The notes under the pieces were generated by a model. That model saw nothing but the letters and a program-made list of their open reading frames with translations, was not told the DNA's origin and did not search any database. A stretch of 64,000 bases of DNA from Clostridium oryzae (lineage in GTDB: Bacteria > Bacillota > Clostridia > Clostridiales > Clostridiaceae), in assembly GCF_002029235.1 (NCBI RefSeq), contig NZ_MZGV01000017.1, forward strand, positions 1-64,000, written 5' to 3'. A program made the translations under genes and the position numbers. This document shows, one piece after another, positions 1 through 9,077 of the stretch. The stretch's first letter is position 1, and each line of letters starts with the position of its first letter.

Positions 1-302
1 GTTTAGCTGATTAAATAAATTTTTTTAAAAAATCTAATTAACACACACTACCTAGTTTATAAATCAAATTTATGATATTAGTAATTAAGAAATTAATTTT
101 ACTGTTGCCTTTAAACATTCAACTTCAAATAATATTTTATATAATAAATGAGTATACTTATAACTGAACCCTAAATGTAGCAATAATTAAACTATTTTCA
201 TAATTTGTATACACAGACAAAGATGCCATTAAATATTTTCTAACTGTAATTTAAGCTTATGAATATTAATTGTATGTTGTATCCATTATTAGAGGTGATT
301 TT

Positions 303-1037
303 ATGATACAGAAAATAGAACAAATGTCTATGAAGGCTAATCCCTCCACAGAAACTTTATCCTATGACGGATGGATAATACGTTTTTCCGACAGTTTTAC
401 GAAAGAAGCAAATTCAATAAACCCGCTTTTTTCTTCTTCTTATCCAGTGGAGGTGAAAATAAATTCCTGCGAAGAATTATTTCGTTCAAAAAACCTTCCA
501 ATAATATATAAGTTGACGGATTCCACTGAGAACTATTCTTTAGATTCCGCATTAATTAAGCGAAATTATGTACAGCTTCCAGGGGCAAGAGTATGTCTGC
601 TTAATTTAAACATCGTAAACGGACCTGAGTATAGGTGTATAAAAGTGTACAACAAACCTTCCTCTGTGTGGATTAACTACTTTTTTAAGTTTACTGAAAT
701 AGACGCTAAGCATTCAACCCTACTTATGAAGCTGTACAATAAAATTATCCCTACTGCAATTTATTTATTGATCCTTGTGAATGATATACCGGTGGGATGT
801 GGTCTTGGTATAGTTGAAAACGATTACTTAGGCTTGTTCAACTTATGCATAGATAAAAATATGAGAGGAAATGGCTACGGAAAACAACTTGTATTAAATC
901 TTTTAGAGCAAGGCAAAAAAAATGGTGCCAAATATTCTTATTTACAGGTAGGGTTGGATAATTTAATAGCTTATAACCTGTACAAAAGTATAGGTTTCAC
1001 TGAATTGTACAATTATTGGTACAGAGCTAAAATATAA
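303..1037 (+). CDS. GNAT family N-acetyltransferase
   Basis: This 244-residue protein is probably an acetyl-CoA-dependent N-acyltransferase. The C-terminal third has the GNAT core. The acetyl-CoA-binding motif A reads RGNGYGKQL, and the end (NLIAYNLYKSIGFTELYNYWYR) is the usual last strand and helix. The N-terminal half is divergent, so the substrate cannot be named. I chose the ATG at 303 because AGAGGTGA lies just upstream; an in-frame start at 270 has no ribosome site. The gene stands alone, and the 300 bases before it show no clear signal. The family call is firm; the role is unknown. Confidence 0.8.
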   Translation: MIQKIEQMSMKANPSTETLSYDGWIIRFSDSFTKEANSINPLFSSSYPVEVKINSCEELFRSKNLPIIYKLTDSTENYSLDSALIKRNYVQLPGARVCLLNLNIVNGPEYRCIKVYNKPSSVWINYFFKFTEIDAKHSTLLMKLYNKIIPTAIYLLILVNDIPVGCGLGIVENDYLGLFNLCIDKNMRGNGYGKQLVLNLLEQGKKNGAKYSYLQVGLDNLIAYNLYKSIGFTELYNYWYRAKI

Positions 1038-1074
1038 AAAATGATTACACCCTATGTCGGCTAGTTCCGCTTGG

Positions 1075-1345
1075 TTAAAGGCCTAAACGGCCTTTAACGG
1101 GTTATCTGCGAATGATAATGAGCATGTTTAGATAACCCAGTAGCAATTTCACCGCATCTTTTAGTCAAATTTTCTAATGGCTCATAACTCGGCTGCGCCT
1201 CAAACAATTCGCCATCTTAACGGAAATTTGCCTAAAAGACACGGATAATTGCTAAACTCGCTCCAAATGCCTCCGTCGGGGTGAAAGGTCTAAATGACCT
1301 TTCACGGGCTATTTACGAATGATAATGAGTATGCATAAATAGCCC
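1075..1345. repeat. Imperfect direct repeat of a two-hairpin structured element
   Basis: Two copies of a ~63-70 nt unit occupy 1075-1138 and 1281-1345. Each has a short hairpin followed by a longer one. Copy 1 has TTAAAGGCC/GGCCTTTAA around TAAAC, then GGGTTATCT/AGATAACCC. Copy 2 has GTGAAAGGTC/GACCTTTCAC around TAAAT, then GGGCTATTTA/TAAATAGCCC. Stem differences are compensated on the other arm, while the large loop (CGAATGATAATGAG) is conserved. About 140 bases of unrecognised sequence separate the copies. The element lies in the 568-base gap between the GNAT gene and the Nramp gene; the rest of that gap shows nothing else clear. Confidence 0.7.
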
Positions 1346-1605
1346 CGGAAGACTATTTTTAATGCCCTGACTCTTAATTTTTACATAATACTTTTATTTT
1401 ATTAATTCTATTACCTTCTTATCTTAATTCACTAACCTCAAAATATATTACCGTCTCTTTTTAACTTCTTCGTAAACACGCTCTACCGTTTTTTCATTTA
1501 GCAACCGCCTTTTTTCGTATCTAGAGGTGTATCTTGACATTTGCTAAAAGTTATCCCCTATTGGCAAAAATCATAACTTCCTAAAAAGAAACAAAATTAT
1601 AAAAA

Positions 1606-2853
1606 TTATAAAATGTAACTTATCAGCAAAGCTATATTTAATGCCGCAACAACAATCCCTATAACCCATAATGCTGCTTTATCGAATGTGGAATTTGCAA
1701 ATTTGCCCATAACTTTCTTTGAGGAAGTAAGATGTATTTGCAAAAAGATTGTAATCGGCAGTTGAATACTTAGAAGCATTTGAGAATAAATAAGTCCGTT
1801 AAATGGATTTCTTATAAAGAATATTACTGCTGCCGCTGCTATCATAGTTACAAGTACACCTACTTTAGTATGTCTATCAGTAATATCATAGGGTTCAGCA
1901 TAAATACCTGCGAATATACTTCCACCAGCTATACCGGCAGTTATACTAGAGGCTATTCCAGAAAACAACAATGCTATAGCAAATATTATTGAAGCACCGC
2001 TGCCTAAAAGCGGTTTCAACATTACCTGTGCCTGACTGAGTTCTGTAACTATAGTACCCACTTTATAAAAAGTTGCAGCAGCTACTAATATCATAGCACT
2101 GTTTATCGCCCATCCAATAATCATTGAAAACAATGTATCTCCAAACTCATATTTTAGTTGTTTTATAATAATTTCTTCATCCTTTAGATTCCATTGTCTG
2201 CTTTGAATAACCTCAGAATGAAGAAAAAGATTATGAGGCATTACTACTGCACCTAAGACACTCATTATTATTGGTAAAGAACCATTAGGAAAACTTGGAG
2301 TAATCCAGCCAGCAGCAGCTGCACCCCAGTCTATTTTTACCAAGCATAGCTCAACTATAAAAGATACACCAATTATAGATACAAATCCTATAATCCATCT
2401 TTCAATTTTTTTATAGGAGTTTGTAAAAAGCATATATATAACAAGAGAAAATATTATTATTGTTCCTAGCTTTATTGGTATATTAAATAGCATATTAAGT
2501 GCAATTGCTCCACCCAAAAATTCCGCCATAGCTGTTGAAATAGCCGCTAATATTGCAGTGGAAAGTACCAGATTTTTAACCTTGGGCTTTAAATGTTTAG
2601 TGGCTGCTTCTGAAAGGCAGTCACCTGTAACAATTCCAAGATGTGCTGCATTATGCTGCAGCATTATCAGCATAATTGTAGCTAACGTCACCATCCATAG
2701 AAGTTTGTATCCATAATGTGCTCCAGCTGAAACGTTGGACGCCCAATTTCCAGGATCAATAAATCCTACTGTTACGAGTAAACCAGGGCCTATGTATTTG
2801 AAAAAGTCAATAGCCATAAGTCTAGGTCTATGTTCTCCTTTAAATAAATTCAT
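1606..2853 (-). CDS. Nramp-family divalent metal transporter
   Basis: This 415-residue integral membrane protein is a proton-coupled importer of Mn2+/Fe2+. It has the two Nramp metal-binding signatures: DPGN at residues 33-36 in TM1, and MPHN at about 205-208 in TM6 (followed by LFLHS). Eleven or so hydrophobic segments fill the rest, and the length is normal for bacterial MntH. The ATG at 2853 is preceded by GAAGGTGAT. A Fur-like box lies about 50 bases upstream, which suggests iron control; the sequence does not settle whether Fe or Mn is the main substrate. It is monocistronic: the SASP terminator lies between it and the upstream gene. Confidence 0.92.
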   Translation of the reverse strand: MNLFKGEHRPRLMAIDFFKYIGPGLLVTVGFIDPGNWASNVSAGAHYGYKLLWMVTLATIMLIMLQHNAAHLGIVTGDCLSEAATKHLKPKVKNLVLSTAILAAISTAMAEFLGGAIALNMLFNIPIKLGTIIIFSLVIYMLFTNSYKKIERWIIGFVSIIGVSFIVELCLVKIDWGAAAAGWITPSFPNGSLPIIMSVLGAVVMPHNLFLHSEVIQSRQWNLKDEEIIIKQLKYEFGDTLFSMIIGWAINSAMILVAAATFYKVGTIVTELSQAQVMLKPLLGSGASIIFAIALLFSGIASSITAGIAGGSIFAGIYAEPYDITDRHTKVGVLVTMIAAAAVIFFIRNPFNGLIYSQMLLSIQLPITIFLQIHLTSSKKVMGKFANSTFDKAALWVIGIVVAALNIALLISYIL

Positions 2854-2902
2854 ATTATCACCTTCATCCTATCTATATTTATCTATATACTTATAATAAT
2901 AC

Positions 2903-2917
2903 TGAAAATGATTCTCA
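2903..2917. promoter_or_regulatory. Fur-like box upstream of the Nramp transporter
   Basis: TGAAAATGATTCTCA matches the 7-1-7 Fur consensus TGATAATNATTATCA at 13 of 15 positions. It lies 50 bases upstream of the transporter start, where a repressor would block transcription. Fur or another Fur-family member could bind; no regulator gene is nearby. Confidence 0.6.
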
Positions 2918-2978
2918 TAGTAAAGACATTTATGCTCTGCTGAAATGCAGTGCACCATAATAATCTTTTCTAAAAGGC

Positions 2979-3058
2979 AAAAAAAATTACACGGAAGTCT
3001 TCAATAATGTGAGGGGACACATCAAAATTGGTGTCCCCAATTATTGAAAACTTCCGTG
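2979..3058 (-). terminator. Rho-independent terminator of the SASP gene
   Basis: A long hairpin (outer arms CACGGAAGT/ACTTCCGTG, inner GGGGACAC/GTGTCCCC) is followed on the minus strand by a run of eight T. It ends SASP transcription before the Nramp gene. Confidence 0.85.
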
Positions 3059-3082
3059 CGGCTTTACTCAAATTATATCAAA

Positions 3083-3292
3083 TTATAGTGATTTCTCGTA
3101 GCTTTCTACCATTCTCTTAACCATTTCTCCTCCAACAGAACCATTCTGTCTTGAAGAAAGGTTTCCTTTATCTACTTGCTCATAGTTGCTTAAACCTATT
3201 TCACTAGCAACCTCCATCTTAAACTTATCTAAACCATTTTGTGCTTCAGGTATTAATGTTCTGTTTCTTCTACCACTATTATTGTTTGCCAT
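3083..3292 (-). CDS. Alpha/beta-type small acid-soluble spore protein
   Basis: This 69-residue protein coats DNA in the dormant spore, protecting it from UV and heat, and is degraded at germination by the GPR protease. The family signatures are visible: the GPR-cleavage region LDKFKMEVASEIGL, and the C-terminal DNA-binding helix GSVGGEMVKRMVESYEKSL. The length is typical. The start at 3292 follows AGGAGGAATTACAA. It should be expressed late in the forespore (SigG), though I did not identify a clear SigG promoter. It is monocistronic with a strong terminator, and is direct evidence that the organism sporulates. Confidence 0.95.
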   Translation of the reverse strand: MANNNSGRRNRTLIPEAQNGLDKFKMEVASEIGLSNYEQVDKGNLSSRQNGSVGGEMVKRMVESYEKSL

Positions 3293-3388
3293 TTGTAATT
3301 CCTCCTTTTTTAATAGGTTTATATTATAATTTTGCTCAATTTTTGTTTTTATAAACTATTAAAAGAGAGGTAAGTCGTCCATTTTTTT

Positions 3389-4462
3389 CTATGGCACAAT
3401 TTTCATTTTTTTGTCATGCTTATTTAGAACTTCACAGCCTGTTTCTGTTACTACAACTAAATCCTCTATTCTAACACCCACACTGCCTGGAAGGTATATT
3501 CCTGGCTCTATAGAAAATATCATCCCTGGCATTACTATCATATCATTTGCGCTGCTAACATCAGGAAATTCATGCACCTCAATACCAATATTATGACCTG
3601 TTCTATGAGTAAAATACTTTCCGTACCCAGCTTTATCTATAACATCTCTAGCGGCTTTATCTATAGAACTAAATGTAACTCCTGGTTTTACCGCGTCTAT
3701 ACCTCTTAAGTTAGCTTCTAACACTGTATCGTAAACTTGTTTATGTTCATCAGAAACTTGTTTATAAAATACAGTTCTTGTCATATCAGAGCAATACTTA
3801 TTAGTAAATCCACCTATATCGAGAATAATACTATCTCCAGCTTTCATTTTACTCTTATCAGAGCTATGGTGAGGTTCAGCGGCGTTAGCACCATACGCTA
3901 TGAGAGGATAGAAGGAAAATTCAGGAGTATCATATTTATCGTAAATATCAGCCAGCTTTTTGCAGAAATTAATTTCTGTATAGCTTTCATCAATTGTCTT
4001 TAGTGCTTCCTCCATTACCTTATCATTAACCTGTGAAGCTTTTTTCATAAACTCAATCTCTTCGGTATCCTTTACCATTCTTACTTCATCAATTATGGAT
4101 GCTGCATTTACAAATTTAAGGTTAGGAACTTTTTCTATAAGCCTAATCAGAAAATGACTTGGCCAGTTCTTATCTATAGCAATTGTACGTTTTTCTATAT
4201 ATTTTGATAATATGTCTATAGAATCATCACTATCATTGAATATAACAGGATTCTCCTGTTCTATGTTCTCAAGCGGAAATAATTCATTTACAAATAACTT
4301 AGTTCCTTTATTGGCATTTATATATAATACCAACATTCTTTCTCCTGGTTCAATCCATCTTCCTGTAAGATAAAATATTGAAGCTGTAGACGATATTATT
4401 AACTGATCTACGCCTTTCTTATTCATGTTTTCAATTATTTTTTCAAGTCTATTTTTTTTCAA
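3389..4462 (-). CDS. M24-family Xaa-Pro aminopeptidase
   Basis: This 357-residue cytoplasmic metallopeptidase removes N-terminal residues before proline. It has the creatinase/prolidase N-terminal domain (about 1-130) and the C-terminal pita-bread domain. All five metal ligands are present: D215 and D226 (ILDIGGFTNKYCSDMTRTVF), H290 (HRTGHNIG), E319 (SIEPG) and E333 (VRIED). The start is a TTG at 4462 behind AAAGGAAG. It lies 31 bases downstream of the esterase gene on the same strand, so the two are probably cotranscribed. PepP and PepQ types cannot be separated here. Confidence 0.9.
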   Translation of the reverse strand: MKKNRLEKIIENMNKKGVDQLIISSTASIFYLTGRWIEPGERMLVLYINANKGTKLFVNELFPLENIEQENPVIFNDSDDSIDILSKYIEKRTIAIDKNWPSHFLIRLIEKVPNLKFVNAASIIDEVRMVKDTEEIEFMKKASQVNDKVMEEALKTIDESYTEINFCKKLADIYDKYDTPEFSFYPLIAYGANAAEPHHSSDKSKMKAGDSIILDIGGFTNKYCSDMTRTVFYKQVSDEHKQVYDTVLEANLRGIDAVKPGVTFSSIDKAARDVIDKAGYGKYFTHRTGHNIGIEVHEFPDVSSANDMIVMPGMIFSIEPGIYLPGSVGVRIEDLVVVTETGCEVLNKHDKKMKIVP

Positions 4463-4493
4463 TTATATTGCTTCCTTTCGCAAAAATATACAC

Positions 4494-5312
4494 TTACCTA
4501 AATACTTCTATAAGCCATTCAATACATAACTTCATCCAAGTAGCTACATGAGGATTTTGTCCGTATCCATCGTAAGCAGTTTCTTCTGTTGCAAGAGATA
4601 ACCCATGCACCCCATCTGGATATATATGAAGCTCAAAGGGAATTTCCTTACTCTTAAGTGCCCGTGCAAACAGCAAACTATTTTCTACAGGCACAAGCTC
4701 ATCAGCATAAGTATGCCATATGAAAGTTGGCGGAACTTTTTCATTTACATGCTTCTCCAAAGACATTTCTTCAATTGTGCTTTTAGAAAGCTTGTTACCT
4801 AAAAGATTTTTAAATGAATCTTCATGTGCAAATTCTCCCGAAGTTATAACCGGATAGCATAGAATAGCTGCATTAGGTCTATTTAATCCTTGTGTTATCT
4901 GAACATGTTTACTTATATAATCTTTTTCCCAATACACTGAAAGGCTTGCGGCCAAATGACCTCCGGCAGAAAAACCACATATGGCAATCTTATTTGAATC
5001 CACATTCCATTTTTCCGCATTTTCTCTCACTATACACATTGCTCTTGATACATCTAAAATAGGCTGAGGATGCTTTCTTGGCGCTACACTATAATATACT
5101 ATAAACGCATGAAAACCTGCTGCATTGAATTTCAAAGCAATTGCTTCTGCTTCTCTATCAGAAGTAAATGCATAAGCTCCCCCAGGACAAATCACAACTG
5201 CTGGTCTCTTTTTATTTCCGTAGAGTACATATGTATCCATGTATGGTTTAAAACCATCCGTTTGTTTATCATAATTTTCTTCGTTCCATAAATTTATTCT
5301 TTTGCTTATCAT
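4494..5312 (-). CDS. Alpha/beta-hydrolase, acetylesterase-like
   Basis: This 272-residue alpha/beta hydrolase probably acts on acetyl or other short-chain esters. An oxyanion-hole motif VICPGGAYAF is followed by the nucleophile elbow GFSAGG, then a likely acid in YADELVP and the catalytic His in GVHGLSLA. This arrangement is typical of the BD-FAE/acetylxylan esterase-like group. No signal peptide is visible, so it should act in the cytoplasm. The start at 5312 follows GGAGGCG. It is the upstream partner of the M24 peptidase; a link to glycan breakdown is only an inference from the family. Confidence 0.85.
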   Translation of the reverse strand: MISKRINLWNEENYDKQTDGFKPYMDTYVLYGNKKRPAVVICPGGAYAFTSDREAEAIALKFNAAGFHAFIVYYSVAPRKHPQPILDVSRAMCIVRENAEKWNVDSNKIAICGFSAGGHLAASLSVYWEKDYISKHVQITQGLNRPNAAILCYPVITSGEFAHEDSFKNLLGNKLSKSTIEEMSLEKHVNEKVPPTFIWHTYADELVPVENSLLFARALKSKEIPFELHIYPDGVHGLSLATEETAYDGYGQNPHVATWMKLCIEWLIEVFR

Positions 5313-5389
5313 TTATTTTTCGCCTCCATCTTCTACATATATTTCTATACTAGCAGTTTATTTCCTCAAATAAAAGGTGATAATTAAAC

Positions 5390-5953
5390 TTACTGACAAT
5401 AGTTCTTTCCTGTTTCCCAGCCCTTTCCTATTTTTTCTCCTACATTATAATAATTAAACTCATATAACGAGAGCATAATAGGATTGATTTTTTTCATATC
5501 AGGTTTACCATCCGTGAAATATTTTTCTTCTGAATAAGCTTGTACTATCTCTCCTATATAAATAATATTGCTTCCACCTAAGTCGAGTTCTTTGATAACC
5601 TTACATTCCATGTTGATAGGACATTCTTCTATCATTGGAACATCGAGGCTGCCATAAAAGGAATTAAATAATTTAGACTTATCAACGTTCTTTCCGGATA
5701 CAATACCGCAATAATCAGTCACTTCTACCATTTCAGCAGATGGAATATTAACACTAAATGTTTTATTTTGTTCAATTCCATTACAGGTATAATGATATCT
5801 ATTAAGTGATATCGAAATCATAGCTGGAGTACGATTTACTATACCACAATATGATACATTTAAATAATTAGGTACATTATTAACTCTTGCACCAACTAAT
5901 ACTGTAGGAATAGGATAAAGACAACTGATATTTCCCATATTTACCTTGTTCAT
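5390..5953 (-). CDS. Flavin reductase family protein (flavoredoxin-like)
   Basis: This 187-residue protein belongs to the FMN-binding split-barrel flavin reductase family. Family features include the N-terminal PIPTVLVGARVNNVPN segment, NVSYCGIVNRTPAMISISLN, and the later FSVNIPSAEMVEVTDYCG motif. It probably binds FMN and passes electrons in a redox reaction. The start at 5953 follows GGGGGAATT. It is divergent from an HxlR-type regulator that probably controls it through the shared 210-base intergenic region. The electron donor and acceptor cannot be deduced. Confidence 0.88.
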   Translation of the reverse strand: MNKVNMGNISCLYPIPTVLVGARVNNVPNYLNVSYCGIVNRTPAMISISLNRYHYTCNGIEQNKTFSVNIPSAEMVEVTDYCGIVSGKNVDKSKLFNSFYGSLDVPMIEECPINMECKVIKELDLGGSNIIYIGEIVQAYSEEKYFTDGKPDMKKINPIMLSLYEFNYYNVGEKIGKGWETGKNYCQ

Positions 5954-6163
5954 CTGTTAAATTCCCCCTATATTTTTAAACTTATACTGTAACTTTATAT
6001 TACTGCCATATATTGTTCAAGTACCTACTTTTTGGTATAATACTATACGAAAGGTAAGTATTATTTACATTCTTACTCTAAAAGTAACCATATATGAATA
6101 AAAATTATATAAACGATAATTAATCAATAAACATTAATGAATACAATAATGGTAGGTGTAGTT

Positions 6164-6502
6164 ATGTCGATAGAAAGCAAAAAGTTATATACTTGTCCTA
6201 TAGATTTCACCATTAACTTGATTAGTGGCAAATGGAGCATGTGGATCTTGTGGATTTTACAAGATGCTCCATTAAGATTTGGTGAAATTAAAAAAAGGAT
6301 ACCTGGTATCACAGAAAAGATGCTAATACAGCAGTTAAGAAAATTCGAAGATTATAATATAATCAATAGGAAAATATACTCGCAAGTTCCTCCTAAGGTA
6401 GAATATTCACTTACTGAGCACGGAAAGAGTTTAAAGCCCATAATGTCCTTAATAGAACAATGGGGTAATGAACATTTATCTATTCAAAAAATACTTGAAT
6501 AA
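6164..6502 (+). CDS. HxlR-family winged-helix regulator
   Basis: This 112-residue DNA-binding protein is a typical HxlR regulator: a conserved Cys near the N-terminus (LYTCPIDFTINLISGKW), the helix-turn-helix LRFGEIKKRIPGITEKML, and the wing VPPKVEYSLTEHGKSLKPI. The N-terminal Cys may sense redox state or electrophiles, as in related proteins; that is inference. I chose the ATG at 6164, preceded by GGTAGGTG, over the in-frame ATG at 6137. It probably regulates itself and the divergent flavin reductase gene. Confidence 0.88.
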   Translation: MSIESKKLYTCPIDFTINLISGKWSMWILWILQDAPLRFGEIKKRIPGITEKMLIQQLRKFEDYNIINRKIYSQVPPKVEYSLTEHGKSLKPIMSLIEQWGNEHLSIQKILE

Positions 6503-6584
6503 ATTTTTATTTCTCATTCAAGAAATATACATAATATGTTAACAAATTTTATGCAATTGTGTCATAGTTATGTCACAAAAACTG

Positions 6585-6714
6585 TTTATTATATAACCAT
6601 AGAATCAATCATCCCCTAAATTTAAATAAATCAATTGTGACATCAACTTCAGATGTACTAATTTGACTACTAATATTTAATTCCAGTTGGTTAGTTTTCT
6701 ACCCAACTGTTTTT
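6585..6714 (+). ncRNA. Candidate leader RNA or sRNA, element A
   Basis: The block 6585-6626 (TTTATTATAT, then ATAGAA, CAA, CCCCTAA and TTTAAAT at set spacing) closely resembles 9911-9952. Both blocks are followed by a terminator: here CAGTTGG/CCAACTG plus T5 at 6684-6714. There is no ORF inside. It could be a small RNA or an attenuating leader for the downstream membrane peptide and amidohydrolase genes. The family is not recognised. Confidence 0.45.
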
Positions 6715-6760
6715 GTTAATTATTTTTTATCAATAAAGATAATAATAAGGAGGCCCTCTT

Positions 6761-6916
6761 TTGAAATCAAAAATATTTTTTTCAATAGGTCTTACTATGC
6801 TTATTCTTGGAATCATATTTTCAGCTAAGTCTGATATTATGCTTATTGGAGGTATATTAGGAGGCGGAATAATCGGCTATTCATATAAATTAATAGTCCA
6901 CAATAAAAATACATAG
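6761..6916 (+). CDS. Small two-helix membrane peptide (TTG start)
   Basis: This 51-residue ORF starts with TTG behind AAGGAGG, 24 bases upstream of the amidohydrolase start. The product has a Lys-containing N-terminus, two short hydrophobic stretches (IFFSIGLTMLILGIIF and IMLIGGILGGGIIGY) and a basic C-terminus, so it is probably a small inner-membrane protein. The strong ribosome site and tight coupling to the next gene argue that it is real. It resembles no family I can name. A role in membrane placement or transport for the amidohydrolase is speculation. Confidence 0.65.
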   Translation: MKSKIFFSIGLTMLILGIIFSAKSDIMLIGGILGGGIIGYSYKLIVHNKNT

Positions 6917-6939
6917 AGCAGCAAAAATAAGAGGTTAAT

Positions 6940-8115
6940 ATGAAAAATGAAGAACAAGTAATCAAACTTATAAAAACTATTACTCCCGAAGTAATCAACA
7001 TGAGAAGAAAGCTTCACAGCTTTCCAGAATTAAGTTTTAAAGAATTTAAAACCTCCCAATTCATTTGTAACTTTCTCAGCGACACAGGTATAGAGTGTGT
7101 TAATCTAGCAAATACTGGTGTTTCAGCCACAATCATGGTAGACACTAATCTCCCGACAATAGCTATCAGAGCAGAAATGGATGCACTTCCTATCCAGGAG
7201 GAAAACAGCTTTTACTTTGCATCAAAAATTCCTGGTGTAATGCATGCCTGCGGACACGATGGTATAGTCGCAGCAGCTTTGGGTCTTGCTAAAGTATTAC
7301 ATATGAATAAAGATATTCTTAACTGCAATGTAAAATTTATATTTGAACCAGCAGAAGAAATTGGTAAGGGAGCCAAAGCCCTCATAAATGAAGGGGTACT
7401 TAAAGACCCCGACGTCGATAAAATACTTATATTTCATTATGCCAATTCTGAGCCGCTTGGCATGGAAATCCAGAAAGGTGTATCAACTGCCGAGCTATGC
7501 TCATTATCCATTAAAATAAAAGGTAAGTCCACTCATTGGGGAGAACTACAAAACGGCGTAGATTCTATATCTGCTGCTAGTAAAGTAATCTCTGTAATTG
7601 ATGATATAAGGAAAACATACAGGTCAAAAATGCCTATGGTGCTTGGAATTGGTACAATTAATGGAGGCTCAAAAGGCAATATAGTAGCTGACAGTGTAGA
7701 AATGAAAGGAACTTTAAGAACATTCTGCATAGAGGACAGAGACTATGTACTTAATTTTCTTAATAAACGGTTCGATGAAATCGAAAAAGATACCTGTGCA
7801 ATTATAGAGTCTGATATAGCTCCCAGAATCCCTTCAGTTTATAATGCTTCTAAACTTGTTAAAATTGGTGTTGAAGCAGGGATAGAAGTATTCGGCAATG
7901 AACGAATGTGTATTTCTGAGCATCCGTTCCTAGCTGGAGATAATGCGGGCTTCTATTTTCAAAAGGTACCAGGCTTAAGAATGGTATTTTTCGCAGAAAA
8001 ACAAGGTGAAGATAATTATCCACTTCATAATTCAAAATTTGATTTTAATGAAAGTATACTACCTTTAACCATCGAAACTCTCTATAGAGTTATTGATAAA
8101 ACAGGCTTCAATTAA
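6940..8115 (+). CDS. M20-family amidohydrolase
   Basis: This 391-residue cytoplasmic metal-dependent amidohydrolase is of the M20D type (hippurate hydrolase, N-acetyl amino acid deacylase, AmhX). Visible motifs are RRKLHSFPELSF, the metal-site region AIRAEMDALPI, MHACGHDG, and the catalytic FEPAEEIGKGAKALI. The later HYAN segment replaces the usual HxxP(E). It cleaves an acyl group from an amino acid or peptide; the exact substrate is unknown. It follows the 51-residue membrane peptide, and its stop overlaps the end of the convergent EamA gene by 4 bases. Confidence 0.88.
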   Translation: MKNEEQVIKLIKTITPEVINMRRKLHSFPELSFKEFKTSQFICNFLSDTGIECVNLANTGVSATIMVDTNLPTIAIRAEMDALPIQEENSFYFASKIPGVMHACGHDGIVAAALGLAKVLHMNKDILNCNVKFIFEPAEEIGKGAKALINEGVLKDPDVDKILIFHYANSEPLGMEIQKGVSTAELCSLSIKIKGKSTHWGELQNGVDSISAASKVISVIDDIRKTYRSKMPMVLGIGTINGGSKGNIVADSVEMKGTLRTFCIEDRDYVLNFLNKRFDEIEKDTCAIIESDIAPRIPSVYNASKLVKIGVEAGIEVFGNERMCISEHPFLAGDNAGFYFQKVPGLRMVFFAEKQGEDNYPLHNSKFDFNESILPLTIETLYRVIDKTGFN

Positions 8116-9077
8116 GAAGCCTTTATTTCTTTACTATTTGATTTGTTATTTCTTCGAGCCATTAATTCAGGAAAAATTGATGAGAATGAACCTGCAAGTA
8201 TGAATAAAATACCTATAAACATATTAACAGGAATAGCTTCCTGCAATAGCATGAGAGCCAGAATTGGTGCTAAAATTGGCTTAAAGAAAAATACCAGTGA
8301 TGTAGTCTGTGCAGACGTTTCTTCCATTGCTTTAAAGTAACAGGCAAATCCAACTCCAGTATTGATTATACAGATATATGCTATTATAGGCAGTGTTTTT
8401 AAAGAATATCCAGAAAACAGAGGAATATCTGAGAATATAGCAAGTCCATTAGAAGAAATCCAAGTTGAAATTGCAGTTATATGACTTAAGCCAATAAAGG
8501 CCAGCATTTCAACACTTCCAAATATAAAACCAAAACAAGTGACTACAACGCCGCCATATTTAGTACATTTTTTCTTTCCTGAAACTCCATAGAGTGCAAA
8601 GGTCAATGTCGCTGCTATTGTTAAGGTCACACCTAGTACACTAAGTTTTGTGTTCAAAGGATCAATTATTATTATCGTACCAACAATTTCAAGAATTAAG
8701 GCGAAAATATTGTTTTTATGAATAGCTTCCTTCAAGAGAATGAATGCTAAAATCGTAACAAAAATCGGATTACTGCTAAACAGAACCGCAACCACTGAAG
8801 CTTTAGTATTTTGTACCGCTAACTGATATAACCCCATACTTACAAACACTCCCAAAAAACCCAAAAAAGCAAAGTAACATAGATCGTTAGTTGAAACAGA
8901 AGCTTTCTTTTTATGAAGTGCATTTAATGCAAATGGTATTAAAAATATCCCTCCGACAAAAAATCTAGTGAATGTAAGCTGAATTGGATTAAAATCTCCA
9001 GCTACAAGCTTTAATGCAATTTCCATTGTACTAAAAATAATAGTGGTTAGAATGATATAAACATATCCTCTTTTCAT
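8112..9077 (-). CDS. EamA-family (DMT) transporter
   Basis: This 321-residue protein has ten hydrophobic segments arranged as two EamA repeats, the hallmark of drug/metabolite transporters. It probably exports amino acids or related metabolites. The N-terminal repeat starts MKRGYVYIILTTIIFSTMEIALKL; the second ends ILFILAGSFSSIFPELMARR. I chose the ATG at 9077, 8-9 bases after GGGGG; a TTG at 9092 is in frame but lacks a proper ribosome site. It is convergent with the amidohydrolase. Its substrate is not predictable. Confidence 0.87.
   Translation of the reverse strand: MKRGYVYIILTTIIFSTMEIALKLVAGDFNPIQLTFTRFFVGGIFLIPFALNALHKKKASVSTNDLCYFAFLGFLGVFVSMGLYQLAVQNTKASVVAVLFSSNPIFVTILAFILLKEAIHKNNIFALILEIVGTIIIIDPLNTKLSVLGVTLTIAATLTFALYGVSGKKKCTKYGGVVVTCFGFIFGSVEMLAFIGLSHITAISTWISSNGLAIFSDIPLFSGYSLKTLPIIAYICIINTGVGFACYFKAMEETSAQTTSLVFFFKPILAPILALMLLQEAIPVNMFIGILFILAGSFSSIFPELMARRNNKSNSKEIKAS

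Noticed and set aside
1-302. Possible gene or signal at the left edge
   Set aside because: No ORF with a ribosome site and no hairpin-T element found.
1105-1130. Fur box in the GAATGATAATGAG loops of the repeat
   Set aside because: It resembles half a Fur site, but the second half does not match, and the loop is conserved with its hairpin context in both copies.
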